Shown piece by piece: positions 18,128-26,817 of a stretch of DNA of 64,000 nt. The stretch's first letter is position 1. Each line of letters starts with the position of its first letter. The stretch is from Pseudodonghicola flavimaris (lineage in GTDB: Bacteria; Pseudomonadota; Alphaproteobacteria; Rhodobacterales; Rhodobacteraceae), in assembly GCF_030164425.1 (NCBI RefSeq), contig NZ_JASNJD010000003.1, forward strand, positions 186,001-250,000. The letters run 5' to 3'. The notes beneath the pieces were generated by a model, which saw nothing but the letters and a program-made list of their open reading frames with translations, did no database searches and was not told the DNA's origin. A program made the translations under genes and the position numbers.

Positions 18128-18310
18128 ATGATGAAGCTCATTCAGAAATTCCGCCGCAGCGAAGCTGGTGCCGTGACCGTCGACTGGGTCGTGCTGACCG
18201 CCGCTGTGGTCGCCCTGGCCGGCGCCGCCTATACCGCCATCCGCGACGGTGCCGTGAACCTCAGCGAAACCACCGGCACCTTCATCGAAGAAGCGGTTCC
18301 GGAAGAATAA
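18128..18310 (+). CDS. flp: Flp-type pilin 1 (Tad major pilin candidate)
   Basis: A 60-residue prepilin. The leader MMKLIQKFRRSEAG ends at G14, the predicted prepilin peptidase cut site, followed by the hydrophobic AVTVDWVVLTAAVVALAGAA and an acidic tail (EEAVPEE). Residue +5 of the mature protein is Asp (D19), where canonical Flp pilins have Glu (the IEY motif). The ATG at 18128 has GGAGGG seven bases upstream; an in-frame ATG at 18113 precedes that site and is unlikely. It is 104 bases from a second, very similar pilin and heads the Tad locus. Confidence 0.88.
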   Translation: MMKLIQKFRRSEAGAVTVDWVVLTAAVVALAGAAYTAIRDGAVNLSETTGTFIEEAVPEE

Positions 18311-18342
18311 TTCGGCTAACGCCTACGACCGTATGACCTTGG

Positions 18343-18370
18343 GGCCGTGTTCTGTTTCCGGGACGCGGCC
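18343..18370 (+). terminator. Stem-loop between the two pilin genes
   Basis: A ten-pair stem, GGCCGTGTTC with GGACGCGGCC-type partner (two G-U pairs), and an eight-base loop. There is no T run. It is probably an attenuator or stability element that separates expression of the two pilins from each other and from the downstream machine genes. Confidence 0.45.
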
Positions 18371-18414
18371 TCACGTTTGAGACGGGCTGGGTTTCCCGGC
18401 TTCAGGAGAACGCT

Positions 18415-18594
18415 ATGAGCAAGCTGTTTAAGTCTTTCGCAAAACGCGAAACCGGGGCCGTCACTGTCGATTGGGTCGTTCTCACCGCCGCGATCGTCGG
18501 GCTTTGCGGCGTCGTCTTCGCGGCGCTCTACGATGCCACCGGCGGCCTGGGAACGAGCGTCGGCGAATACCTGAACGAAAAGACCATCGAGTGA
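18415..18594 (+). CDS. Flp-type pilin 2
   Basis: A 59-residue prepilin. The leader is MSKLFKSFAKRETG, with the cut after G14; the mature N-terminus AVTVDWVVLTAAIVGLCGVV matches pilin 1 for 11 residues, including Asp at +5. The tail differs (GEYLNEKTIE). AGGAGAA precedes the ATG by six bases. It is a paralogue of pilin 1, either a second major pilin or a minor one. A cysteine inside the hydrophobic helix (LCGVV) is absent from pilin 1. Confidence 0.85.
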   Translation: MSKLFKSFAKRETGAVTVDWVVLTAAIVGLCGVVFAALYDATGGLGTSVGEYLNEKTIE

Positions 18595-18731
18595 CCCGGC
18601 CCTGGCCGGCGCGGACGCCCGGCGCCCCGGATCACCCCGTTTCGGTCATATTCTAAACCCATTCTTCGCGCAGAATATGATCCGGAACGATTGAGGCGCC
18701 CGTCAGTGGCGCGGCAAAACGTGAGAGGTTC

Positions 18732-19595
18732 ATGATGCGTGCAGTCTTCGGTCTTGTGCTGGTTGTCGGCGTGGCGCTCGCGGGCGGCGCGGTGATGATG
18801 GCGAGAAATTATATTGCGGAATATCAGCAGGCGCTGGCGCGCGAACGGTCGAACCGCGATGCGGTGGTGCCGCTGGCGGATGTCTATGTCGCCACCCATG
18901 CGCTGCGCTATGGCGAACCTCTGACCAAGAAGGACGTGCGCAAGGTACGCTGGCCCAAATCCGCCATTCCCGAGGGCGCCTTCACCGATTTGACCGCCCT
19001 GGTGCCCGCGGAGGCCGAGCGCGTCCGCGTGGTGCTGCGCGCGATGGAGAAGGACGAGGCGATCCTGGCCGTCAAGGTCACCAAGCCGGGCGAAGACGCC
19101 GGCCTGACCTCGCAACTGGCCCGCGGGATGCGCGCCTTCGCGATCCGGGTCGATGTCGCTTCCGGCGTATCGGGCTTCCTGCGGCCCGGTGACCGGGTCG
19201 ATGTCTACTGGACCGGCAGCCTGCGCGATGCGGTCGAAGGTGGCCGGGGCGACGTGACCCGGCTGATCGAAAGCGGTGTACAGTTGATCGCCGTCGACCA
19301 GACCGCCAGCGACGATGTCAACAGCGTGTCGATCGCGCGCACCGTCACCGTGGCCGCCCGCCCCGAACAGGTCGCCGCCCTGGCCCAGGCCCAGAGCACC
19401 GGCCGGTTGTCCCTGGCCCTGGTCGGCGTCGATGACGATGCGCCGCTGTCCGCCCCGATCGAGGTCGATCAGAGGGCGCTGCTGGGGCTGGCCGATGTGA
19501 CCGAGCCCGAGGTGAAGAAAACCCCCGAGGTCTGCACCATCCGCACCCGCCGCGGTTCGGAAGTGGTCGAAATCCCGATCCCCTGCACCAACTGA
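18732..19595 (+). CDS. cpaB: Flp pilus assembly protein CpaB/RcpC
   Basis: A 287-residue CpaB. One N-terminal membrane anchor (about residues 4-24) is followed by a SAF-like domain: PLADVYVATHALRYGEPLTKKDVRKVRWP (about 47-75, landmark VYVATHALRYG), then RAFAIRVDVASGVSGFLRPGDRVDV (about 138-162; landmark GVSGFLRPGDRVDVYW) typical of RcpC. It is thought to couple the outer-membrane secretin to pilus assembly. A second ATG at 18735 is better spaced from GAGAGG and may be the real start. A C-terminal Cys pair (EVCTIRTRRG and IPCTN) may form a disulfide. Confidence 0.93.
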   Translation: MMRAVFGLVLVVGVALAGGAVMMARNYIAEYQQALARERSNRDAVVPLADVYVATHALRYGEPLTKKDVRKVRWPKSAIPEGAFTDLTALVPAEAERVRVVLRAMEKDEAILAVKVTKPGEDAGLTSQLARGMRAFAIRVDVASGVSGFLRPGDRVDVYWTGSLRDAVEGGRGDVTRLIESGVQLIAVDQTASDDVNSVSIARTVTVAARPEQVAALAQAQSTGRLSLALVGVDDDAPLSAPIEVDQRALLGLADVTEPEVKKTPEVCTIRTRRGSEVVEIPIPCTN

Positions 19596-19814
19596 GCCGG
19601 GCCGGCACGGGTGCCAGGGCCCCGCCCCGGTCGGCCACCGCCGCCCACAACTGCGCCGCCCGCCTTTCGGGCGGCGCCGCTGCGTTGTGGCTTATCCACA
19701 TCAGAAACCCTGCAGAAATCTTTGATTATTGAAAAAAAACGCCCTATGCCGCAAAGTAACGCGAAAATCGGGCAGCAGACCCGGGAGCGGGGCGTGATCG
19801 GAGAGGCAGGTCAC

Positions 19815-21233
19815 ATGGCGAAATTTCATTGGATGCGGGCCGCTTTGATCGGGCTGACACTGGGCCTTTGCGCTCCGGTGATCGCCTTGGCGCAGAACGG
19901 CGATGTGCTGCGGGTGGTCAAGAAGGGGACGGCCTCGACGCTGGATGTCCCCATGAACCGCGCCGTCGTGGTCGAAAGCGATGTGCCCTTCGCCGAGCTC
20001 AGCATCGCCAATCCCAGCATCGCGGATATCTCATCGCTCTCCGACCGGACCATCTATGTGCTTGGCAAATCGCCGGGGATGACCACGCTGACGCTGCTCG
20101 ACGCCTCCGGGCGGCTGATCACCAATGTCGAAGTCAAGGTCGCCGCCGATGTGACCGAGTTCAAGGAGCGGCTGCGCCAGATCCTGCCCGGCGAGAAGAT
20201 CGAGGTGCGCACCGCCAATGACGGCATCGTGTTGTCCGGCACGGTCACCAGCGCGCAGAAACTGCAACGGGCGCTGGATCTGGCCGAACGCTATGCCCCG
20301 GACCGCGTGTCCAACCTGATGGCCGTCGGCGGTGTACAGCAGGTCATGCTGAAGGTCCGCTTCGCCGAGATGCAGCGCAGCGTGTCGAAATCGCTGAGCT
20401 CGTCGCTGGGGATTTCCGGCGGCAACAGCGTCGGCGTGGTCGGCGGCACCGGCACACTGAGCAACTCCACCTCCCTGACCAATTCGCTGGCGGGCAACAT
20501 CCCCACCACCAACGACAATGTCGGGGCGGTGGTCTTCGGCTTCAACGCCGGCGCCTTCCAGGTCAACCTGCTGCTTGAGGCGCTGGAGCAGAAGGGCGTG
20601 GTGCGCACCCTGGCCGAACCCAACCTCTCCGCCCTGTCGGGGCAGGAGGCGAAATTCCTCGCCGGCGGCGAATACCCGATCCCCGTCGCCCAGGCCGATG
20701 GTGTCTATACCGTCGAATACAAGCCCTTCGGCATCGAGCTGGCCTTTACCCCGCGGGTCGTCGACGAAGATCTGATCAACCTGGAACTCAGCGCGGCGGT
20801 CTCCGCCATCGACACCTCGAACAGCGTCACCATCGACGGGTTCAGCATCGATGCCTTCTCGCGGCGCGAAACCTCCACCACGATCGAGATGCGCGATGGT
20901 GAGAGCTTTGCCATTGCCGGGCTGATCGAGGATCAGTTCGTCGACAATGCCTCGCAGCTGCCCTGGCTCGGCGACGTGCCGGTGCTGGGCGCGCTGTTCC
21001 GCAGCGCCGATTACAAGCGCAGCCAGACCGAGCTGGTGATCATCGTCACCGCGCATCTGGTCACCCCCACCCGGGGCGAGGCGCTGGCATTGCCCACCGA
21101 CCGGGTGAAACCGCCGACCGAAAGCGATCTGTTCCTGTTCGGCCGCACCGGCGCCACCAAGCGGCTGCCGAAAGCCGCCAGCGAGGTCGCCAAGCAGGAT
21201 TTCAGCGGCTCCTACGGCTATGTGATGGACTGA
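19815..21233 (+). CDS. cpaC: Tad pilus secretin CpaC/RcpA
   Basis: A 472-residue outer-membrane secretin, the exit channel of the Flp pilus. A signal peptide (MRAALIGLTLGLCAPVIALAQ) is followed by the N-terminal RcpA domain with SIANPSIADISSLSDRTIYV, a BON-like stretch (NDGIVLSGTVTSAQKLQRAL) and the secretin domain: VVRTLAEPNLSALSGQEAKF, GGEYPIPV and WLGDVPVLGALFRS. The frame is open upstream to 19611; the ATG at 19815 (MAKFHWMRAALIG) follows GGAGAGGCAGG and starts the leader. It sits between cpaB and the OmpA-like lipoprotein. Confidence 0.94.
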   Translation: MAKFHWMRAALIGLTLGLCAPVIALAQNGDVLRVVKKGTASTLDVPMNRAVVVESDVPFAELSIANPSIADISSLSDRTIYVLGKSPGMTTLTLLDASGRLITNVEVKVAADVTEFKERLRQILPGEKIEVRTANDGIVLSGTVTSAQKLQRALDLAERYAPDRVSNLMAVGGVQQVMLKVRFAEMQRSVSKSLSSSLGISGGNSVGVVGGTGTLSNSTSLTNSLAGNIPTTNDNVGAVVFGFNAGAFQVNLLLEALEQKGVVRTLAEPNLSALSGQEAKFLAGGEYPIPVAQADGVYTVEYKPFGIELAFTPRVVDEDLINLELSAAVSAIDTSNSVTIDGFSIDAFSRRETSTTIEMRDGESFAIAGLIEDQFVDNASQLPWLGDVPVLGALFRSADYKRSQTELVIIVTAHLVTPTRGEALALPTDRVKPPTESDLFLFGRTGATKRLPKAASEVAKQDFSGSYGYVMD

Positions 21234-21240
21234 ACGAAGG

Positions 21241-21909
21241 ATGGCCCGCATGCGTAAGCTGATCGCAGGATTGGGAACCGCCCTGGCGGTGGCAGGATGC
21301 GGCCCCAGCGGCGGACCGGTGCCCAACAGCTTTCTGCGCGAGGCCGGCGCCCAGGTGGACGGCGGCGCCTTCGGCAATGCCACGATGAACAACACCCTGG
21401 TGATGAATGGCGAGCGCGACTATCTGGTCAGCCTGGCCAACCGCTTCGCCCAGGAGGTGCCGACCACCCTCACCTTCGCCTTCGACAGCGCCGAACTGGA
21501 TGCCACCGCCCGCGCGGTTCTCGATCGCCAGGCCGACTGGATCCGGCAATTCCCCGAAGTCCGCTTCCGCGTCTACGGCCATACCGACGCAGTCGGCTCC
21601 GCTGCCTATAACCGCCGGCTGGGCCAGCGCCGCGCCAATGCGGTGGTCGCCTACCTCAGCGCCCGCGGCATCGGCCGCAACCGGCTGGAGGCGGTGGTCT
21701 CCTATGGCGAAACCCAGCCGCTGATCGTCACCCAGGGCCGCGAGCGACGCAACCGCAGGACGGTGACCGAGGTCTCCGGTTTCCTCAAGCGCAACCCCAC
21801 GATCATGGACGGCAAATACGCCCAGGTCGTCTATCGCGAATATGTTGAAAGTGCGACCAGCCTGTCCGGATTGTCGACCAATCAACTTGCGCTTGAAAGC
21901 CAACAATAA
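21241..21909 (+). CDS. OmpA-family lipoprotein of the Tad locus
   Basis: A 222-residue lipoprotein. The leader MARMRKLIAGLGTALAVAGC carries a lipobox (AVAGC). The OmpA C-terminal domain is clear: TLTFAFDSAELDATARAVLD, RVYGHTDAVGSAAYNRRLGQ and RRANAVVAYLSARGIG. It should bind peptidoglycan and tether the secretin or stabilise it. It occupies the place after cpaC where other Tad loci carry CpaD/RcpB, and probably replaces that protein. It begins eight bases after cpaC. The C-terminal 45 residues after the domain (YAQVVYREYVESATSLSG) are unusual for OmpA proteins. Confidence 0.88.
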   Translation: MARMRKLIAGLGTALAVAGCGPSGGPVPNSFLREAGAQVDGGAFGNATMNNTLVMNGERDYLVSLANRFAQEVPTTLTFAFDSAELDATARAVLDRQADWIRQFPEVRFRVYGHTDAVGSAAYNRRLGQRRANAVVAYLSARGIGRNRLEAVVSYGETQPLIVTQGRERRNRRTVTEVSGFLKRNPTIMDGKYAQVVYREYVESATSLSGLSTNQLALESQQ

Positions 21910-21945
21910 AGCTCGCCAAGGCTTATCGTAGACGGGTTCCCTACA

Positions 21946-21967
21946 ATTGGGGTTTTTTGGCCCCAAT
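21946..21967. promoter_or_regulatory. Inverted repeat in the ompA-like/cpaE gap
   Basis: ATTGGGG and CCCCAAT arms with an eight-base loop TTTTTTGG, 37 bases after the OmpA-like gene. A third CCCCAAT-like element (ACCCCCAATGG) follows at about 21992. There is no T run 3' of the stem, so it is not a standard terminator; it may be an operator for a promoter in front of cpaE. The rest of 21968-22104 shows nothing else. Confidence 0.4.
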
Positions 21968-22104
21968 CTCGCCCAGATTGTCCCTGAGATTACCCCCAAT
22001 GGAAGACGTGTGACGATCTGAGTCGCACGCGGGATCCGACAGGGGAGCCCGGAGGCGGCGACACCGACCTCCCAGGGGCAACAGGCCGGATCTTCGAACA
22101 GAGG

Positions 22105-23349
22105 ATGATGGCAATGAGCAGCGCAATGCCGCAACGGGACCTGGCTCCGATCGTCGCATGCACGATCAGCCGGGACGTGCAGAACTTCGATCTGCTGATC
22201 GAGGACATGGAAGCCGCTCTGGGCGAGGCCTGGGGCGATCTCGGCTTTGCCGAGGCGCTGGCCTTCTTCAACCAACCCGAAGCCGAAGCGCTGGAATTCG
22301 TCGCCCTGGCGATTGACCGCGAGGATGAGGACAACTTGGTCCTGCTGGGAGAGATCATCAGCCAGGCCAAGGCCCGCGACATCGATGTGATCCTGATCGC
22401 CGAAGACGTGACCCCGGCCTCGCTGCATCAGCTGCTGCGCAAGGGCGCCGATGAATTCGTCCCCTACCCGCTGCCTGAAAACGAACTGCAGGCCGCCATC
22501 GATCGGATCGCCGCCCAGAAACAGGAACCGCCGCATCCGGCGCAGGGCAACAGCAATCTCAGCACCGGCTCTGCCAAGGAAGGCGCGGTGATCGTCGTCC
22601 ACGGTCTGGCCGGCGGCACCGGCTCCACCACCCTGGCGGTGAACCTCGCCTGGGAGCTGGCCAATATCGGCAAGGAAGCCCCCGGCGTCTGCCTGATCGA
22701 CCTGGATCTGCAATACGGATCGGTCGCCACCTACCTGGATCTGCCGCGGCGCGAGATCATCTTCGACCTGATTTCCGAAACCAGCAGCATGGACGACGAA
22801 ATGTTCGGCCAGGCGCTGCTGCATTTCGAGGACAAGCTGCATGTGCTGACGGCGCCGGCCGACATGGTGCCGCTCGACCTGATCTCGTCCGAGGATGTCC
22901 AGCGCATCATCGATATCGCCCGCAAGCATTTCGACTACGTCGTGATCGACATGCCCAAGACGCTGATCCAGTGGTCGGAAACCGCGCTGCAGGCGGCGCA
23001 TGTCTATTTCGCGATGATCGAGCTCGACATGCGCTCGGCCCAGAACGCGCTGCGGCTGAAGCGGGCGCTGCAGTCCGAGGATCTGCCGTTCGACAAGATC
23101 CGCTTCGCCCTGAACCGGGCGCCGAAATTCACCGATCTCTCCGGCAAGAGCCGCGTCAAGCGCATGGCCGAAAGCCTGGATATCTCGATCGACCTGCAAC
23201 TGCCCGACGGCGGCAAGCCGGTGACCCAGGCCTGCGACCACGGGCTGCCGATGTCGTCGTCCTGCGGCAAGAATCCGCTGCGGCGCGAGATCGCCAAGCT
23301 GGCGCAATCGCTGAATGCCATCGGGCAGGATGAGGCCGAGGCAGCCTGA
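22105..23349 (+). CDS. cpaE: Tad pilus localisation ATPase CpaE/TadZ
   Basis: A 414-residue ParA/MinD-superfamily protein that positions the Tad machine. An N-terminal receiver-like domain (about residues 17-140, with VILIAEDVTPASLHQLLRKGADEF) precedes the ATPase fold: GLAGGTGSTTLAVNLAWEL at 167-185, CLIDLDLQYGSVATYLDL and YVVIDMPKTL. The P-loop is deviant: both the signature lysine and the usual GK lysine are replaced (AGG and GST), as in many CpaE/TadZ proteins that bind ATP weakly. In-frame ATGs at 22108 or 22114 may be the real start because AGAGG is very near 22105. Confidence 0.93.
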   Translation: MMAMSSAMPQRDLAPIVACTISRDVQNFDLLIEDMEAALGEAWGDLGFAEALAFFNQPEAEALEFVALAIDREDEDNLVLLGEIISQAKARDIDVILIAEDVTPASLHQLLRKGADEFVPYPLPENELQAAIDRIAAQKQEPPHPAQGNSNLSTGSAKEGAVIVVHGLAGGTGSTTLAVNLAWELANIGKEAPGVCLIDLDLQYGSVATYLDLPRREIIFDLISETSSMDDEMFGQALLHFEDKLHVLTAPADMVPLDLISSEDVQRIIDIARKHFDYVVIDMPKTLIQWSETALQAAHVYFAMIELDMRSAQNALRLKRALQSEDLPFDKIRFALNRAPKFTDLSGKSRVKRMAESLDISIDLQLPDGGKPVTQACDHGLPMSSSCGKNPLRREIAKLAQSLNAIGQDEAEAA

Positions 23350-23372
23350 CGGCACAAGAGGGCAACCAGACG

Positions 23373-24857
23373 ATGTTTTCGAAGTTCAAGAAGGCCGGTG
23401 AAACCAGCGCCAAGCCGCGCCCCGTCGCCACCGCCACCGCGGCGAAACCCGCCCCGAAGACCGCGAAGCCGGCCCCGAAGGAGCCGGCGGCAGCCGCCCC
23501 CGCTCCGGTCAGCCGGCTGCGCAAGCCGATGCCGCAGTCGCCGGCACAGGCGGCACCGCAGGACCGCGAACGCAAACGCAAGGAACGGCTGGGCGAGATC
23601 AAGCTGCAGCTGCACCGCGCCCTGCTGGACAACCTGAACCTCGCCGCGCTGGAACACGCCACCGAGAGCGATCTGCGCAACGAGATCAGCGTGATCACCA
23701 GCGAAATCCTGCAAGAGCAGAGCATCGTGCTGAACCGCGAGGATCGCCAGACCCTCAACAAGGAACTCTATGACGAGGTCACCGGTCTCGGGCCGCTGGA
23801 AACGCTGCTCAGGGACGACACCGTCAGCGATATCCTGGTCAACGGGCCACATCAGATCTTCATCGAACGCGATGGCAAGCTGCAGCTGAGCGACGTCACC
23901 TTCAAGGACGAACGCCACCTGCTCAGGATCATCGACAAGATCGTCTCGGCGGTGGGACGGCGGGTGGATGAATCCACCCCCTATGTCGACGCCCGCCTGG
24001 CCGACGGCTCGCGCTTCAACGCCATGGTGCCGCCGGTCGCGGTGGATGGCTCCCTGGTGTCGATCCGGAAGTTCAAGAAAGACAAGCTCAGCATCGACGA
24101 GCTGGTGAATTTCGGCGCCTTCACCGAAGAGATGGCCGCCTATCTGCAGGCCGCCGTCGCCACCCGGCTGAACATCATCGTCTCCGGCGGGACCGGCTCC
24201 GGTAAGACCACCACGCTCAACGCGTTGTCCAGCTTCATCGACAATTCCGAACGCATCCTGACCATCGAGGACACTGCGGAACTTCAGCTGCAGCAGACCC
24301 ACGTGGGCCGGATGGAGAGCCGCCCGCCCAACGTCGAGGGCAAGGGCGAGGTCACCGCGCGCGACTGTCTGAAAAACGCGCTCCGGATGCGGCCCGACCG
24401 GATCATCGTCGGCGAGACCCGCGGCGAGGAGGTCATCGACATGCTGCAGGCGATGAACACCGGCCACGACGGTTCGATGACCACGATCCACGCCAACTCC
24501 GCCCGCGACGCGGTCAGCCGCCTGGAAAACATGGTGGCCATGGCCGGCATCGAAATGCCGATCAAGGCGTTGCGCAGCCAGATCGCCAGCGCGGTTCATC
24601 TGATCGTCCAGGCCTCGCGTCTGCAGGATGGGTCGCGCCGCATGGTCTCGATCACCGAGGTGACCGGGATGGAGGGCGATGTGATCTCGATGCAGGAAAT
24701 CTTCCGCTACCAGCGGGTCGGGCTGACGCCGGATAACAAGATCATCGGCCATTTCACCGCCACCGGTGTGCGCAGCCATTATTCCGAGCGCTTCCGCATG
24801 TGGGGCTATGACCTGCCCGCCTCGATCTACGATCCCACCACGATGGAGACACGCTGA
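23373..24857 (+). CDS. tadA: Tad pilus secretion ATPase TadA/CpaF
   Basis: A 494-residue type II/IV secretion ATPase that drives pilus extension and perhaps retraction. A long Ala/Pro/Lys N-terminal extension (about 1-65) is followed by the CpaF N-domain ([18 protein letters not shown]) and the ATPase core: Walker [11 protein letters not shown] at 272-281, then [38 protein letters not shown] and [18 protein letters not shown]. Its stop overlaps the tadB ATG by one base. It acts at the cytoplasmic face with TadB/TadC. Confidence 0.96.
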   Translation: MFSKFKKAGETSAKPRPVATATAAKPAPKTAKPAPKEPAAAAPAPVSRLRKPMPQSPAQAAPQDRERKRKERLGEIKLQLHRALLDNLNLAALEHATESDLRNEISVITSEILQEQSIVLNREDRQTLNKELYDEVTGLGPLETLLRDDTVSDILVNGPHQIFIERDGKLQLSDVTFKDERHLLRIIDKIVSAVGRRVDESTPYVDARLADGSRFNAMVPPVAVDGSLVSIRKFKKDKLSIDELVNFGAFTEEMAAYLQAAVATRLNIIVSGGTGSGKTTTLNALSSFIDNSERILTIEDTAELQLQQTHVGRMESRPPNVEGKGEVTARDCLKNALRMRPDRIIVGETRGEEVIDMLQAMNTGHDGSMTTIHANSARDAVSRLENMVAMAGIEMPIKALRSQIASAVHLIVQASRLQDGSRRMVSITEVTGMEGDVISMQEIFRYQRVGLTPDNKIIGHFTATGVRSHYSERFRMWGYDLPASIYDPTTMETR

Positions 24858-25825
24858 TGCAATTCGGAATCGAAGCCGTCATCTATGTGCTGATCTTCGG
24901 CGGCGTCCTGGCGCTGGTCGAGGGGATCTATCTGGTGTCCTTCGGCCGCTCCATCAGCCTGAACAGCCGGCTCAACCGCCGGATGCAGATGCTGGAGAAG
25001 GGCGCGCCGCGCGAACAGGTTCTGGAACAGCTCCGCAAGGAGATGCACCAGCACATGAAATCCAAGTCGATCCCGCTCTATTCGCTTCTCGCCGACAAGG
25101 CGCAGAAGGCGGCGATCGCCTTCACCCCGCGCCAGCTGATCATGATCATGGCCGGCCTGGCGATGGTCGCCTATGCGTTGCTGGCGGTGGGCACCAATAC
25201 CGGTCCGGCGATCCGGCTGATCGCCTCGGTCGCCATCGGCGTCGGCGGCGTCTATGTCTGGATCAACCACAAGGCCAAGAAACGCATGGGGCTGATCGAG
25301 GAGCAGCTGCCCGACGCCATCGAACTGATGGTGCGGTCGCTGCGTGTCGGCCACCCGTTCTCCTCCGCCATCCAGATCGTCGCCAAGGAGGTGGACGATC
25401 CGCTGGCCACCGAATTCGGCATCATCGCCGACGAGGCCGCCTATGGCCGCGACGTGAGCGAGGCGCTCAAGGACATGGCCGAACGGCTCGACATGCAGGA
25501 CTTGCGCTTTCTTGCCGTGGCGGTGGCGATCCAGCAGCAATCGGGCGGCAACCTGGCCGAGGTGCTGGCCGGCCTGGCCAAGGTGATCCGCGCCCGGTTC
25601 CGCCTGTTCCGACGGGTCAAGGCGATCACCGCCGAGGCGCAGTGGTCGGGCAAGTTCCTCTCCGCCTTCCCGCTGGTCTGCCTGATGTTCATCCTGGTCA
25701 AGAGCCCGAACTATTACGACGACGTCATCGACCACCCGCTGTTCATCCCGGCCTGTTTCGTGGTCGGCACCCTGCTGGGCGCCAATCTGATCGTCATGCG
25801 GGCGCTGACCAACATCAAAGTGTGA
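24857..25825 (+). CDS. tadB: Tad inner-membrane platform protein TadB
   Basis: A 322-residue T2SF-family membrane protein. It has an N-terminal helix (about 7-28), two helices in the middle (about 92-135) and two at the C-terminus, around the T2SF domain: LIEEQLPDAIELMVRSLRVGHPFSSAI, with the landmark LPDAIELMVRSLRVGHPF at about 151-168, and QSGGNLAEVLAGLAKVIR near 230-247. It forms the platform on which TadA acts. It overlaps tadA by one base and ends seven bases before tadC. Confidence 0.94.
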   Translation: MQFGIEAVIYVLIFGGVLALVEGIYLVSFGRSISLNSRLNRRMQMLEKGAPREQVLEQLRKEMHQHMKSKSIPLYSLLADKAQKAAIAFTPRQLIMIMAGLAMVAYALLAVGTNTGPAIRLIASVAIGVGGVYVWINHKAKKRMGLIEEQLPDAIELMVRSLRVGHPFSSAIQIVAKEVDDPLATEFGIIADEAAYGRDVSEALKDMAERLDMQDLRFLAVAVAIQQQSGGNLAEVLAGLAKVIRARFRLFRRVKAITAEAQWSGKFLSAFPLVCLMFILVKSPNYYDDVIDHPLFIPACFVVGTLLGANLIVMRALTNIKV

Positions 25826-25832
25826 GGCCGCC

Positions 25833-26813
25833 ATGGGCTTTCTGAACGACATAAACAGCTTTCTGACTCGGGAACTGGGCGAATTCGGGCCCCTGATCGT
25901 GGTCGGCGTACTGGGTCTGTTCATGATCCTGCTGACCCTGCCGATGTTGCTGAACCAGCCCGAGGATCCGCTGAAGAAGCTGAAGCGCGACACCACCGCC
26001 GCCAAGCCCAAATCGAAGAAGGAACAGCTGCGCCAGCGCAGCCACAACGAGAAGCTGGAACGCTTCGCCACTTTCCTCGAGCCGCAGAACGCCGATGAGC
26101 TCTCGGCGATGCAGCTGAAGATGCGCCAGGCCGGCTATCAGTCGAAAGACGCGGTGCGGTTCTTCCACTTCGCGCAGTTCGCGCTGGGGATCCTCGGGCT
26201 GCTCCTGGGTTTTCTCTATGTGCTGACCCGTGAGGGCGGCCACGACGCGATGTCCAGCCAACAGCTGATCATGTATGTGCTCGGCCCCGGCGCGGTGGGC
26301 TATCTGCTGCCGAAATACTGGATCACCCGCCGCATTGCCGAGCGCAAGGACGAGATCACCGCCGGGTTCCCGGACTCACTCGACATGATGCTGGTCTGCG
26401 TCGAGGCCGGCCAGTCGCTGGATCAGTCCATCGTCCGGGTCGCCAAGGAGCTGCAGGCCTCCTATCCCGCGCTCGCCTCGGAATTCGAGATCGTTGCCTA
26501 TGAGATGAAGGCCGGCAAGGACAAGGACAAGGTCCTGCGTGACATGGGAACCCGCTGCGGTGTGCCGGATGTGTCCTCCTTCGTCACCGTGATGATCCAG
26601 TCGGCCACCTTTGGCACCTCGATCGCCGAGGCGCTCAGGGTCTATGCCGGCGAGATGCGGGACAAGCGGGTGATGCGCGCCGAAGAAGCGGCAAACAAGT
26701 TGCCAACCAAAATGACCCTTGCCACAATGATGCTGACGGTGCCGCCGCTGCTGATCATTCTGGTCGGTCCTTCGGTCAAGGGCATCATGGAATTGGGCAA
26801 CATAGGCCACTGA
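25833..26813 (+). CDS. tadC: Tad inner-membrane platform protein TadC
   Basis: A 326-residue T2SF-family protein paired with TadB. Hydrophobic helices lie near residues 21-41 and 111-131, another near 150, and a C-terminal pair (ATMMLTVPPLLIILVGPSV). The T2SF domain shows FPDSLDMMLVCVEAGQSLDQ (about 180-199) and ATFGTSIAEALRVYAGEMRD. It is separated from the TPR lipoprotein by four bases. Confidence 0.94.
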   Translation: MGFLNDINSFLTRELGEFGPLIVVGVLGLFMILLTLPMLLNQPEDPLKKLKRDTTAAKPKSKKEQLRQRSHNEKLERFATFLEPQNADELSAMQLKMRQAGYQSKDAVRFFHFAQFALGILGLLLGFLYVLTREGGHDAMSSQQLIMYVLGPGAVGYLLPKYWITRRIAERKDEITAGFPDSLDMMLVCVEAGQSLDQSIVRVAKELQASYPALASEFEIVAYEMKAGKDKDKVLRDMGTRCGVPDVSSFVTVMIQSATFGTSIAEALRVYAGEMRDKRVMRAEEAANKLPTKMTLATMMLTVPPLLIILVGPSVKGIMELGNIGH

Positions 26814-26817
26814 CACG

